Assembly (NCBI GenBank): GCA_029433265.1
Contig: JAQTHT010000001.1
Span: 124,001-188,000, forward strand
Reading direction: 5' to 3'
Length of the DNA: 64,000 bases
Source: Leuconostocaceae bacterium ESL0958
GTDB taxonomy: Bacteria > Bacillota > Bacilli > Lactobacillales > Lactobacillaceae
Part shown: one piece after another, positions 53,383 to 62,463 of the stretch
Numbering within the stretch: position 1 is the stretch's first letter
How the letters are laid out: every line of letters begins with the position of its first letter
Position numbers and translations under genes: made by a program
Notes under the pieces: generated by a model
The model's input: the letters and a program-made list of their open reading frames with translations, nothing else
Told to the model about the DNA's origin: nothing
The model's database searches: none

Positions 53383-53889
53383 TTAAGATTGTCTGGAAAA
53401 GATTGGTTTAATCTGGGCTTTGAAACGCCCATCAGGGTCATTCACGAAGTTTGCGTAAGCTTGCCAGTAGGCATCAGATAGTAGGAGTGGTTCCGCGATT
53501 TCTTTGGGGACCGCACTGGCCGGTACGCGTCCGTCTGTATCGCGGGGCCCCTGGTAGTCCTTTAAGAAATCGGCGAAGCGCTTTTCAATGACCAATGCTT
53601 CCGGACCAAACCAGTTATGGCGCTCTTTCTTGATAAAGTCATCTTCCACCGTATAGGCGGTCCACAGCGGCTGGTCCACGTCGATGCGCAGGGGATGAAC
53701 CAGCGCCTGAAGCTGAACCTGTCCGAGGGCGATGTCTGCAATGGCACCGGCCATGGCGGAAGGCAGCTGGTCATGATCATTGCTGGCGGCAACTAATAGG
53801 AATTCGCCCCGAATTTGTTCGTTGGCGGCAACGTTTTGGCCGGCAATGACCTTCATTAAATCTTGTGCAGGAATATTAATGGCTTTCAT
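53383..53889 (-). CDS. Hypothetical protein downstream of adenine deaminase
   Basis: A 168-aa soluble protein beginning MKAINIPAQDLMKVIAGQNV. It contains LPSAMAGAIADIALGQVQLQ and DAYWQAYANFVNDPDGRFK. No signal peptide, membrane segment or motif known to me. ATG 53889 lies 11 bp after the ade stop without a strong SD; a TTG at 53940 would overlap ade by 41 bp, so coupling of translation is probable. Function unknown; the context suggests purine metabolism. Confidence 0.65.
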   Translation of the reverse strand: MKAINIPAQDLMKVIAGQNVAANEQIRGEFLLVAASNDHDQLPSAMAGAIADIALGQVQLQALVHPLRIDVDQPLWTAYTVEDDFIKKERHNWFGPEALVIEKRFADFLKDYQGPRDTDGRVPASAVPKEIAEPLLLSDAYWQAYANFVNDPDGRFKAQIKPIFSRQS

Positions 53890-53899
53890 AGCTAGTATT

Positions 53900-55555
53900 C
53901 TAATCTTGTAGGGCGATAAAGGCAAATTGATCGAAGTCAAAGAGGCCTTGATCGGTAATTTTCAACGATGGAATGACGGGCAGCGCCATAAAAGACAAGG
54001 TTAAGAATGGGTCAAAGGGCAGGTCCGCAATCTCGGCAAATGCGTTGTTCAAAACGTCCTGTGCGGCAATTAATGCTTCAAAGGGTCGGTCGGACATCAG
54101 ACCGCCAATTGGGAGTGGGAGTGCCGTGACTTGGCCATGATGAACGACCACCTGGCCGCCACCAATGTCCCGTAACGTTTCAACCGCTAGTAGCATGTCA
54201 TCGTCGTCAACACCTGCCACAATGATGTTATGGGAATCGTGCGCAATGGTGGAAGCAATGGCCCCCGCTTCTAGTTGCAGGCCCGCTAAAATGCCAACGG
54301 CATGGCCTAAGTCCTGGTAACGTTCGATGACGGCGACTTTGGCAAAATTTTTATCTGGCTGGAATTGGCCATCCACGACCGGCACTGGTACTTGCAGGTG
54401 CTTAGTTGTAATGTGATGGGGCTCAATTTCGATGACATGAGTGGGGCAGTCTGCCTGGAGCGGTAAGGTCAGGTCTGCTTTGCTAAAGGTAAAGTTCAGT
54501 CGTTGTCCCGGTAGTGCTAAGACGGGTTGCACTTCGTTTTGGAAGAAGGCACCGTTGACCATGGTTTGGTCAATCGTCACTTTTTTGACATCCGTTAAAA
54601 TGAGTAGATCCGCCACGAAACCAGGGGCGATGGCGCCCACATTGTCAAGATGGTGCGCCTTGGCTGCATTGTAAGAGGCCAGCGTGTAGGCTAACTCGGG
54701 GCTGAGACCGTGTTCAATGGCCAGCTGAACGTTAAAATTGATTGATCCCTCCGCCTGAATATCAGCGGCTGATTTATCGTCCGTTGCAAAGGCAAAGTGG
54801 CCTTCATTGGCGCGGTTGATGGCTGGCAAAAGGGCTAGCTCGTCCCTTTCGACAGTACCTTCCCTTAGGAAGACTGCCATGCCGGCGTTGACTCGGTCTA
54901 ATGCCTCGGCTGCAGTGCTCGCTTCGTGGTCGGTATCGATGCCATACTGGCGGTAAGTCGCTAATTCGGCTGGGCCTAGTCCCGCCCCATGGCCATCGGC
55001 ATGGCGGCCTGCTGCTTGGGCATCCCGAATTTTTTGAATCATATCGGGTTCTGCGTTGGCGACAGCCGGATAGTCCATGACTTCGGCTAAGCCAGCCACT
55101 TCTGGGTATTCGTAAAAGGGTTTTAATTTGCCAGCGTCCAGCACTGCACCGGCATGTTCAAAAGGCGTGGCTGGAACAGAGGAGGGCAGCAGGTAGTGGA
55201 TGTGCAAGGGGGTATTTTTGGCAGAATCAAGCATGTATTGAATGCCCGACACACCAGCGACGGAAGCAATTTCGTGGGGATCGGCAAAAATTCGGGTTAC
55301 GCCTTGCTGTAGGGAGAGCCGGCCGAACTCAGATGGGGTTAATAAGGAGGACTCAATGTGCAAATGGGCATCGATTAGGCCCGGCACAATGTACTGCCCG
55401 CTGCAATCAAGAACGGTTGCTGCTTGCAAGTGATCGTTCTGACCAACATAGGTAATCTGTTGGCCTTTGATATAAACTGTCTTAGGTTCAAATTGCTGAT
55501 TGAAAACGTTGAGCACCAATGCGTTTTCGAGTGCGTAGTCGACCTCGGTAATCAT
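53900..55555 (-). CDS. ade: Adenine deaminase
   Basis: Ade hydrolyses adenine to hypoxanthine and ammonia in purine salvage. The 551-aa amidohydrolase has metal-ligand motif GLIDAHLHIESSLLTPSEFG (near 58), ADPHEIASVAGVSG, GHGAGL, FATDDKSAADI and the C-terminal motif VVVHHGQVTALPLPIGGLMS. SD AAAGGAT is weak before ATG 55555. It is followed by the unknown 168-aa gene in the same operon. Confidence 0.95.
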   Translation of the reverse strand: MITEVDYALENALVLNVFNQQFEPKTVYIKGQQITYVGQNDHLQAATVLDCSGQYIVPGLIDAHLHIESSLLTPSEFGRLSLQQGVTRIFADPHEIASVAGVSGIQYMLDSAKNTPLHIHYLLPSSVPATPFEHAGAVLDAGKLKPFYEYPEVAGLAEVMDYPAVANAEPDMIQKIRDAQAAGRHADGHGAGLGPAELATYRQYGIDTDHEASTAAEALDRVNAGMAVFLREGTVERDELALLPAINRANEGHFAFATDDKSAADIQAEGSINFNVQLAIEHGLSPELAYTLASYNAAKAHHLDNVGAIAPGFVADLLILTDVKKVTIDQTMVNGAFFQNEVQPVLALPGQRLNFTFSKADLTLPLQADCPTHVIEIEPHHITTKHLQVPVPVVDGQFQPDKNFAKVAVIERYQDLGHAVGILAGLQLEAGAIASTIAHDSHNIIVAGVDDDDMLLAVETLRDIGGGQVVVHHGQVTALPLPIGGLMSDRPFEALIAAQDVLNNAFAEIADLPFDPFLTLSFMALPVIPSLKITDQGLFDFDQFAFIALQD

Positions 55556-55708
55556 GAAATATACTCCTCTATCCTTTCAAAATTGTTCCTATTATAGCAA
55601 AGTGGGCAGCGCATTGTGTTGCTAATTTTCGGTTTTCTTTGAAAAATGGCTGGCTATTCGCGACCATTCAATTCAGATAAAAGTCTATACCAATTATCAA
55701 TTTACTAA

Positions 55709-55737
55709 TTGACCCACCCCGTTCAAGCTTGTAGAAT
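55709..55737 (+). promoter_or_regulatory. glmS promoter
   Basis: TTGACC (55709-55714), 17-bp spacer, TAGAAT (55732-55737). The leader of about 50 nt is too short for a glmS ribozyme. Confidence 0.8.
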
Positions 55738-55793
55738 AGCAAGTGTTGAGATTTTAAATTATCAAACCAATTTATATAAACGAGGTTTTTATT

Positions 55794-57596
55794 ATGTGTG
55801 GAATTGTTGGTGTAACGGGCGTTTCTAAGGCTCTGCCTTATTTGTTGCAAGGATTGCAAAAGTTGGAGTACCGCGGTTATGATTCTGCCGGCGTTTATTT
55901 GACGGATGGCGCCGGTCAGGATGCCTTTATTAAAGAAAAGGGCCGGGTCAGTCAATTAGCGGCCAAAGCTGAAAAAAATGGTTTTGAAGGAACGGCTGGG
56001 ATTGCCCACACTCGCTGGGCGACCCATGGGAATGTTTCCATTGAAAACGCCCACCCTCAGAAATCTGCGGATAACCGTTTCTACTTGGTGCACAATGGTG
56101 TGATCGAAAACTATCAGGAACTGAAGGACATTTACTTGAACAATGTGACTTTGGTTTCCCAAACTGATACGGAAATTGCTGTACAATTGGTCGCTAAGTT
56201 TGCGGCCGAGGGCATGACCACGGAAGCAGCCTTTCGCAAGATGATTTCCCTGTTGGCTGGTAACTCTGCTTATGGCTTTTTGCTCATCGACCAGCAGGAA
56301 CCGGAAACGTTGTACGCAGCGAAGAAGAAGTCACCGCTCTTGGTCGGGCTATCTGACCATGGCAATGCCGTGACTTCCGATGCGACGGCCATGATTGACT
56401 TAACCAAGGAATTCATCGATTTGCAGGATGGTGATTTGGCCATTGTGAAGCCGGATCAAGTCACGATTTACGATGAACAAGAGCAAAAGGTAGACCGCCC
56501 TTCTTTTACCTTGACCATTGATCCAGAAGATACGGACAAAGGTGCTTACCCTTACTACATGCTCAAGGAAATTGACGAGCAGGCCGTTGTGACCCGTAAA
56601 ATTGCTGGTCACTACTTCGGTGAAAACGGGGAATTGCAGGGCATCGGCTGTGCAATTACTGATAAAATGGCCGAAGCAGACCGGCTCTACATTGTGGCAG
56701 CCGGTACTTCTTACCACGCTGGCTTAGTCGGCAAACGTTACTTCGAACAGTGGGCCAATTTGCCAACGGAAGTGCACATCGCTTCTGAATTTGCCTACGA
56801 CCAACCTAAGTTGTCGGATAAGCCTTTCTTTATTTTCCTTTCTCAGTCTGGTGAAACGGCTGATTCCCGGGAAGTCTTGGACAACATCAAGAAACAGGGC
56901 TACCCAGCTTTGACGATTGCCAATGTGATGAACTCGACGCTGACTCGGGAAGCTGACTTTGCGTTGCCATTGTTGGCTGGTCCTGAAATTGCTGTCGCTT
57001 CAACCAAGGCCTACACGGCCCAGATTTTGGTGCAGGCCATCCTGGCTTCTGCGCTGGGTGAACCTGGCTTTGATTTGAAGGCAGAGTTGGCCAAGGTGGC
57101 GGTGGAAATTCAGGCCATTACGGATGAAAAAGAAGTTTTCCAGCAGATTGCAGCGGACGCGCTGACTGACCAACGGTCTGCCTTCTACTTGGGCCGAGGA
57201 CTGGATGCGGCGGTTGCCTTGGAAGCGGCCTTGAAGCTCAAGGAAATTTCTTACATTCAGACGGAAGGCTTTGCTGCCGGTGAGTTGAAGCACGGTACGA
57301 TTTCTCTAATTGAAGAGGGCACACCAGTCTTTGCACTGTTGACCCAGTCTAAGACGGCCGGCTTGCTTCGAGGAGAAGTGGCCCAGGTGGCAGCCCGTGG
57401 TGCCAAAACCTTTATCTTTGCTTCCAAGGATTTGGCGAAGGAAGGGGATGCTTTCGTTCTACCACAAGTCCAGGAGCTCTTGATGCCACTCTTAGCCGTT
57501 ATTCCTGCCCAGTTAATTGCCTATTACGCAACGTTGGCTCGGGACTTGGATGTTGATCGGCCCCGGAATTTGGCAAAGTCAGTTACGGTGCAATAA
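55794..57596 (+). CDS. glmS: Glutamine-fructose-6-phosphate aminotransferase
   Basis: GlmS makes glucosamine-6-phosphate, the entry point to peptidoglycan amino sugars. The 600-aa protein has the N-terminal amidotransferase with nucleophile Cys2 (MCGIVGVTG), HTRWATHGNVSIENAHP near 75, then two SIS domains (ADRLYIVAAGTSYHAGLVG, SQSGETADSREVL and YLGRGLDAAVALEAALKLKE). It ends with the typical DVDRPRNLAKSVTV. SD GAGG precedes ATG 55794. Monocistronic with promoter and terminator; it stands where frr/pyrH often precede uppS. Confidence 0.98.
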   Translation: MCGIVGVTGVSKALPYLLQGLQKLEYRGYDSAGVYLTDGAGQDAFIKEKGRVSQLAAKAEKNGFEGTAGIAHTRWATHGNVSIENAHPQKSADNRFYLVHNGVIENYQELKDIYLNNVTLVSQTDTEIAVQLVAKFAAEGMTTEAAFRKMISLLAGNSAYGFLLIDQQEPETLYAAKKKSPLLVGLSDHGNAVTSDATAMIDLTKEFIDLQDGDLAIVKPDQVTIYDEQEQKVDRPSFTLTIDPEDTDKGAYPYYMLKEIDEQAVVTRKIAGHYFGENGELQGIGCAITDKMAEADRLYIVAAGTSYHAGLVGKRYFEQWANLPTEVHIASEFAYDQPKLSDKPFFIFLSQSGETADSREVLDNIKKQGYPALTIANVMNSTLTREADFALPLLAGPEIAVASTKAYTAQILVQAILASALGEPGFDLKAELAKVAVEIQAITDEKEVFQQIAADALTDQRSAFYLGRGLDAAVALEAALKLKEISYIQTEGFAAGELKHGTISLIEEGTPVFALLTQSKTAGLLRGEVAQVAARGAKTFIFASKDLAKEGDAFVLPQVQELLMPLLAVIPAQLIAYYATLARDLDVDRPRNLAKSVTVQ

Positions 57597-57614
57597 TCGA
57601 TAGCCTAGTGTAGC

Positions 57615-57648
57615 AGCAGCCTTTTATCGAAAGGCTGCTTCTTTTTTT
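57615..57648 (+). terminator. glmS terminator
   Basis: AGCAGCCTTT, loop TATCG, AAAGGCTGCT, then TC and seven T. Confidence 0.9.
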
Positions 57649-57669
57649 GGCCGAAAAACAAGTCCTGCT

Positions 57670-57698
57670 TTGTCTGCATCGGGTCTTACTGGTATACT
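57670..57698 (+). promoter_or_regulatory. Promoter of the uppS operon
   Basis: TTGTCT (57670-57675), 17-bp spacer, TATACT (57693-57698). Confidence 0.8.
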
Positions 57699-57736
57699 AA
57701 ATAAGAATGAATTCTGACGAATATTGGAGTGGAAGC

Positions 57737-58525
57737 ATGCCCTCATTTTGGCAACGATTGCTCAAAAAACAGCCTGATGCCAGTGCGTTACGCACAAATC
57801 AAGCCAATCACTTAAAAGTACCCCAGCATTTAGCCATTATTATGGATGGCAATGGCCGTTGGGCCAAGCAGCGGCACCGGCCCCGAATAGCGGGCCACCA
57901 AGAAGGCATGGAAACCGTCAAAAGGGTGACCAAGATGGCGGATGCTGTTGGGGTTCAGGTACTGACGCTCTATGCTTTTTCCACCGAAAATTGGACCCGG
58001 CCGAAGGACGAAGTGTCCTTTTTGATGAAGTTGCCCGAGCGCTTCTTCAATACCTTCGTGCCTGAACTAGTGGCCAAGAATATTCGGGTTAGTACCATTG
58101 GTGATGTAAGCCAATTACCAGAAACGACCCAAGCAGCGGTCGCAGCTGCCAAGGAAAAGACCGCCGGCAACACGGGCATGATTTTAAATTTTGCCTTGAA
58201 TTATGGCGGCCGACATGACATTGTGACGGCCAGCCAATCGCTAGCAGCCGCAGTTGCCCGGGGCGAGCTGGCGGCCGAAGCAATTACGGAAGAGCTGTTT
58301 GCCCAGCAGTTAACCACTGGCTACTTGGGTTCCTTAGCAGATCCTGATTTGGTCATTCGCACCTCCGGGGAGGAGCGGCTATCAAACTTCTTACCCTACC
58401 AGGCGGCTTATGCGGAATTTTATTTTACCAAGGTGCTCTGGCCTGATTTTGGTCAGGCCGACTTTGATTTAGCCTTAACAACTTATACGAAACGGGACCG
58501 GCGCTTTGGTGGCGTCAAGTCTTAG
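57737..58525 (+). CDS. uppS: Undecaprenyl pyrophosphate synthase
   Basis: UppS extends farnesyl-PP with eight cis isoprene units to make the lipid carrier for wall sugars. The 262-aa protein has HLAIIMDGNGRWAKQRHRP (catalytic Asp), GHQEGMETVKRV, YAFSTENWTRPKDEV, FALNYGGRHDI and DLVIRTSGEERLSNFLPYQA. ATG 57737 follows GGAGTGGAAGC. An ATG at 57707 in the same frame lies only about 9 bp from the -10 box and lacks an SD. The first about 30 residues are an extra N-terminal part. Confidence 0.95.
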   Translation: MPSFWQRLLKKQPDASALRTNQANHLKVPQHLAIIMDGNGRWAKQRHRPRIAGHQEGMETVKRVTKMADAVGVQVLTLYAFSTENWTRPKDEVSFLMKLPERFFNTFVPELVAKNIRVSTIGDVSQLPETTQAAVAAAKEKTAGNTGMILNFALNYGGRHDIVTASQSLAAAVARGELAAEAITEELFAQQLTTGYLGSLADPDLVIRTSGEERLSNFLPYQAAYAEFYFTKVLWPDFGQADFDLALTTYTKRDRRFGGVKS

Positions 58526-58544
58526 CAGAAAGTGAGTTTTTTTC

Positions 58545-59342
58545 ATGAAAACACGAATCATTACAGCGGTCGTGGCTTTAGCCGTTTTTATTCCAATCTT
58601 ATTGATTGGGCATACGCCGCTCTTGTTACTGACGGTGCTGCTTGGTTTGATTGCCATGGGCGAAATTTTGCGCATGACCCATTCGCTACTCGTCTCCTTT
58701 GAAGCGCTGATTGCCTATGTCGGGGTGACGGCCCTGATTCTGCCCAACTCTTTTTGGAATTTCCAAGTTTGGAAATTCCACATTACCAGTCAAAATATCG
58801 TTTATACGATTGCCTTCCTGCTCTTGCTGCGCACGGTTTTTTCCCGGTCCCACTTTAACTTTCAGGATGCCGGGACGCTCTTTATCGCCATGGTTTACAT
58901 CGGGACCGGTTTCCATTACTTTTACATGGCTGATCAAAAGGGCCTAGCCTTTCTTTTCTATGGCATGTTGCTGGTGTGGATTACCGATTCCATGGCCTAC
59001 TTCTGTGGCCGGGCCTTTGGTCAGCACAAGTTAGCGCCAACCATTTCGCCAAACAAAACTTGGGAAGGTTCGCTCGGGGGCACGATTCTGGCCGTCATCA
59101 TTGTGGCGGGCTTGTACATTGCAACCGGTTGGTTGTCTGAATCAAAGCTGTCCATTATTATCTGTGCCATTTTGCTGTCAGTCGGCGGCCAAATTGGGGA
59201 TTTGATTGAATCATCGCTCAAGCGGCATTTTCAGGTGAAAGACTCTGGCAAGATTCTACCAGGACACGGCGGTATCTTAGACCGCTTTGATTCCATGTTG
59301 GTGGTCATGCCGATGATGGCGATTTTAGGCTTACTCTACTAA
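58545..59342 (+). CDS. cdsA: Phosphatidate cytidylyltransferase
   Basis: CdsA makes CDP-diacylglycerol for phospholipid synthesis. The 265-aa protein has about eight membrane segments and the family signature SSLKRHFQVKDSGKILPGHG followed by GILDRFDSM near the end. KTWEGSLGG is also conserved. It lies 19 bp after uppS in the envelope operon. Confidence 0.95.
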   Translation: MKTRIITAVVALAVFIPILLIGHTPLLLLTVLLGLIAMGEILRMTHSLLVSFEALIAYVGVTALILPNSFWNFQVWKFHITSQNIVYTIAFLLLLRTVFSRSHFNFQDAGTLFIAMVYIGTGFHYFYMADQKGLAFLFYGMLLVWITDSMAYFCGRAFGQHKLAPTISPNKTWEGSLGGTILAVIIVAGLYIATGWLSESKLSIIICAILLSVGGQIGDLIESSLKRHFQVKDSGKILPGHGGILDRFDSMLVVMPMMAILGLLY

Positions 59343-59368
59343 TCTAAAGAAGATCAAGGAGGCCGCGC

Positions 59369-60619
59369 ATGACGGCAATTTTAGTCTTTTTGCTCGTTTT
59401 TGGTTTACTGGTTGGCTTTCATGAATTTGGTCATTTTATTGTTGCCAAAAAAGCCGGTGTGTTGGTCCGTGAATTTGCTATTGGTATGGGTCCGAAAATT
59501 TTTGCTTGGTCCTCGGCCGAGACTCGCTATACAATTCGGCTTTTACCAGTCGGGGGCTACGTTCGGATGGCTTCTCAGACAGACCATGAAACGCTAACGC
59601 CGGGTCAGCGGGTTCGGTTGGCACTCAACGAGGCTGGAGCGGTCGACAGCATCGATGTGCGAGCAGACGTCGATGGGCCCGGTTTTGCCTTCCAGATTGA
59701 TCAGGCAGACTTGGTGGATCAGCTCACCTTGACGGGCCTGCGGGCTGGGACGTCAGAAATGACTACGCTGCCCGTATCGGACCAGGCCAAAATTATCGAC
59801 GAGAGTGGGCAGTCTCTGCCCATTGCCCCTCGATCGAAGTGGGTTGAAAGTGCTCCGGTTTGGAAGCGCTTGGCCATTAACGTGGCCGGCCCCGTGATGA
59901 ATTTTGTCTTGGCCATCTTGGCAGCGGCGGCCCTGGCCTGTTCCTTGGCAGAGGTGCACTTCAATGAAGCTAAAATTGGGCAAGTTGTCCAAGAACAGCC
60001 GGCTGCACGAGCCGGTTTGAAGACCGGCGATACCATTCGAGAGGTGGACGGACAGTCTGTTAGTTCCTTTACCGATTTTGCCGCCAAGGTAAGAGCGCAA
60101 AAGGGGCAGCCGGTGGTTGTCCAGGTGGACCGGTCGGGCAAACACTTGACCAAGACCATCCAGCCGGAAAAAGTGACCGAAAACGGTCAGTCCCGTTATC
60201 GAATCGGGGTCGGGGTTGCCGGGTATCGTAGTCCCAGTGCTCGAGTGCACTTCGCGTTAACGACCGTTAGTGATTGGTTCACGCAAGTAGGCAAAGGGGT
60301 CCTCGATCTCTTTACTGGCGGCTTCTCACTGAATAAGCTGGGTGGTCCCGTGATGATGGCGAAAGTGACATCGAATGCGACCCAGCAAGGCCTGGTTACC
60401 GTCCTGGCATTAACCGGTTTGTTATCGGTGAACCTGGGCTTGATTAACTTGTTGCCCATTCCGCCGCTAGATGGTGGTAAAATTTTGATTGACCTACTGG
60501 AAGCGCTCTTTAGACGGCCCGTACCAGAAAGGGCAATCAACGCCTTGACGACCGCCGGAGGACTAGTTTTACTCGTTCTGATGGTGCTCGTGACGGCCAA
60601 AGACATATTTCAGTACTGA
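59369..60619 (+). CDS. rseP: RIP zinc metalloprotease RseP/RasP
   Basis: This site-2 protease cuts membrane proteins such as anti-sigma factors and leftover signal peptides. The 416-aa protein has the zinc motif HEFGH at 18-22 in the first membrane helix. A PDZ domain at about 205-275 has QPAARAGLKTGDTIREVDGQ, and the second metal motif NLLPIPPLDGGKIL is near 366. SD AAGGAGG precedes ATG 59369. Conserved order cdsA-rseP-proS. Confidence 0.96.
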   Translation: MTAILVFLLVFGLLVGFHEFGHFIVAKKAGVLVREFAIGMGPKIFAWSSAETRYTIRLLPVGGYVRMASQTDHETLTPGQRVRLALNEAGAVDSIDVRADVDGPGFAFQIDQADLVDQLTLTGLRAGTSEMTTLPVSDQAKIIDESGQSLPIAPRSKWVESAPVWKRLAINVAGPVMNFVLAILAAAALACSLAEVHFNEAKIGQVVQEQPAARAGLKTGDTIREVDGQSVSSFTDFAAKVRAQKGQPVVVQVDRSGKHLTKTIQPEKVTENGQSRYRIGVGVAGYRSPSARVHFALTTVSDWFTQVGKGVLDLFTGGFSLNKLGGPVMMAKVTSNATQQGLVTVLALTGLLSVNLGLINLLPIPPLDGGKILIDLLEALFRRPVPERAINALTTAGGLVLLVLMVLVTAKDIFQY

Positions 60620-60671
60620 CAACGATGAGGACGGCTGGTCCTCGCTTACATAATAGGAAAGAAGGCCCGAT

Positions 60672-62393
60672 ATGCAACAATCACAGCTCTTTATGCCCAC
60701 CCTCCGCGAGGTGCCTGCCGATGCCGAGGTGACATCCCATCAACTCCTTTTAAAAGCGGGTTACATTCGCCCCGTGACCGCCGGCGCTTTTGCCTACTTG
60801 CCATTGGCAAAGCGGGTATTGAATAACATCGAAGCCATTATTCGCGATGAAATGGAGGCGGTGGCTGCCAATGAAATGTTGGTACCGGAAATTCTGCCTG
60901 CTGAACTGTGGGAAAAGTCTGGCCGCTATGCCACCTATGGCCAGGATTTGTACAAGTTTCATAACCGACAGGACCGGCCTTTTATTTTAGGGCCCACCCA
61001 CGAAGAGACCTTTACGGAATTGCTAGGGGCGGATATCAAGTCTTACAAAAAGCTGCCACTTTTGGTTTACCAAATTCAGTCCAAGTTTCGGGATGAAGGA
61101 CGGCCCCGTTTTGGCTTGCTGCGGACCCGTGAATTTATCATGAAGGATGCCTATTCCTTTACCGCTGACGAAGCTGGTTTGGATGCCATTTTCCACCAGA
61201 TGGAACGGGCCTACCAAAATATTTTTGATCGGGTCGGCATCAATTACCGCATGATCGTGGGGGACGCCGGGGCCATGGGTGGTTCTGACTCCCGTGAATT
61301 TTCTGCACCGGCAGTCGCTGGAGAAGATATTATCGCCTTTTCTGATGAAGGCGACTATGCGGCCAACTTAGAAATGGCCCAGGATGCTTATCAGCGGCAG
61401 ACAGAAGCGCAGGAAGCGGTCGCACCGTTGGCAATCTTGGATACACCTGGGGTGAAGACGATTGAGGCGCTGGCCGAGCAATTGTCAGTACCGGCCGCTC
61501 AATTGGCAAAAACCATCGTGGCGCAGACAGCAACGGGCCAGCTAGTGGCCATTGTCACGACTGGGGACTATGAAGTGAACTTGATCAAAGCCCAGAACTT
61601 CCTGGGGCAAGGGGAACTGACTTTGGCGGACGAAGCCCTTGTAGCGGAGAAAATTGGGGCCAGCTTTGGCTCTCTTGGACCGGTTCACCTGCCAGAAGAT
61701 GTCCAGTTGTTGGTAGATGAACGGGCGGCCGATTTGAACGACTTTACTGCAGGTGCTAACCAGACAGGGCAGCACTATCAGCATGTCAACTGGCAGCGGG
61801 ATGTTGCCTTGACCGCTGATCAAATTGGTGATTTCCGTTTGGTTCACGAAGGCGACCTGGCAGTTGGTGGCCAAGGCCACTTGCACTTTACGAAGGGCAT
61901 CGAGATTGGCCATATCTTTAAATTAGGGACGAAGTATTCCGCCGCCTTGGGCGCACAAGTGCTTGATCAAAACGGACGAAAGCAAGATATGATCATGGGG
62001 TCCTATGGCATTGGCATTTCCCGTCTGTTAGCCGCTGTGGTCGAGCAGCAGGCTGATGAAAAAGGTCTGGTCTGGCCAGCAAGTATCGCCCCTTATGATG
62101 TCCATTTGGTGCCCGTTAACTTAAAGAATGACGAGCAAGCGGCCTTGACGGCTGAAATTCAGTCTTTGTTAACGGACCAGGGCTATGATGTGCTGGTTGA
62201 TGATCGCAAGGAACGGGCTGGCGTTAAGTTTGCTGATGCGGACCTGATTGGTTTGCCAATCCGGATCACCGTGGGCAAGCGTGCGGCCGAAGGCATTGTT
62301 GAAGTCGTTGCCCGGGAAACAGGGGCCAGTGCGGAAACAACGCTGGCTGACTTATTGACGACGATGGCCGATCTGGCTACTGCCGTATCATAA
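60672..62393 (+). CDS. proS: Prolyl-tRNA synthetase (bacterial type)
   Basis: The class II enzyme charges tRNA-Pro. The 573-aa protein has motif 1/2 LGPTHEETFTELLGADIKSY and FRDEGRPRFGLLRTREFIMK. The INS editing domain lies at about 225-390, motif 3 GSYGIGISRLLAAVVEQ near 440, and an anticodon-binding domain at the end. It lies 52 bp after rseP, with AAAGAAGG as SD. A terminator separates it from polC. Confidence 0.98.
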   Translation: MQQSQLFMPTLREVPADAEVTSHQLLLKAGYIRPVTAGAFAYLPLAKRVLNNIEAIIRDEMEAVAANEMLVPEILPAELWEKSGRYATYGQDLYKFHNRQDRPFILGPTHEETFTELLGADIKSYKKLPLLVYQIQSKFRDEGRPRFGLLRTREFIMKDAYSFTADEAGLDAIFHQMERAYQNIFDRVGINYRMIVGDAGAMGGSDSREFSAPAVAGEDIIAFSDEGDYAANLEMAQDAYQRQTEAQEAVAPLAILDTPGVKTIEALAEQLSVPAAQLAKTIVAQTATGQLVAIVTTGDYEVNLIKAQNFLGQGELTLADEALVAEKIGASFGSLGPVHLPEDVQLLVDERAADLNDFTAGANQTGQHYQHVNWQRDVALTADQIGDFRLVHEGDLAVGGQGHLHFTKGIEIGHIFKLGTKYSAALGAQVLDQNGRKQDMIMGSYGIGISRLLAAVVEQQADEKGLVWPASIAPYDVHLVPVNLKNDEQAALTAEIQSLLTDQGYDVLVDDRKERAGVKFADADLIGLPIRITVGKRAAEGIVEVVARETGASAETTLADLLTTMADLATAVS

Positions 62394-62403
62394 ATTCAGT
62401 GTG

Positions 62404-62430
62404 AAAAGCCGATGATTGTATCGGCTTTTT
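62404..62430 (+). terminator. proS terminator
   Basis: AAAAGCCGAT, loop GATTGT, ATCGGCTTTT and T. Confidence 0.9.
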
Positions 62431-62463
62431 TACCGTTTTTGAGAAGAATGAGGTTTTGTACAC

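Noticed and set aside
55556-55793. glmS ribozyme upstream of glmS
   Set aside because: The promoter lies only about 57 bp before the ATG and no ribozyme core is seen.
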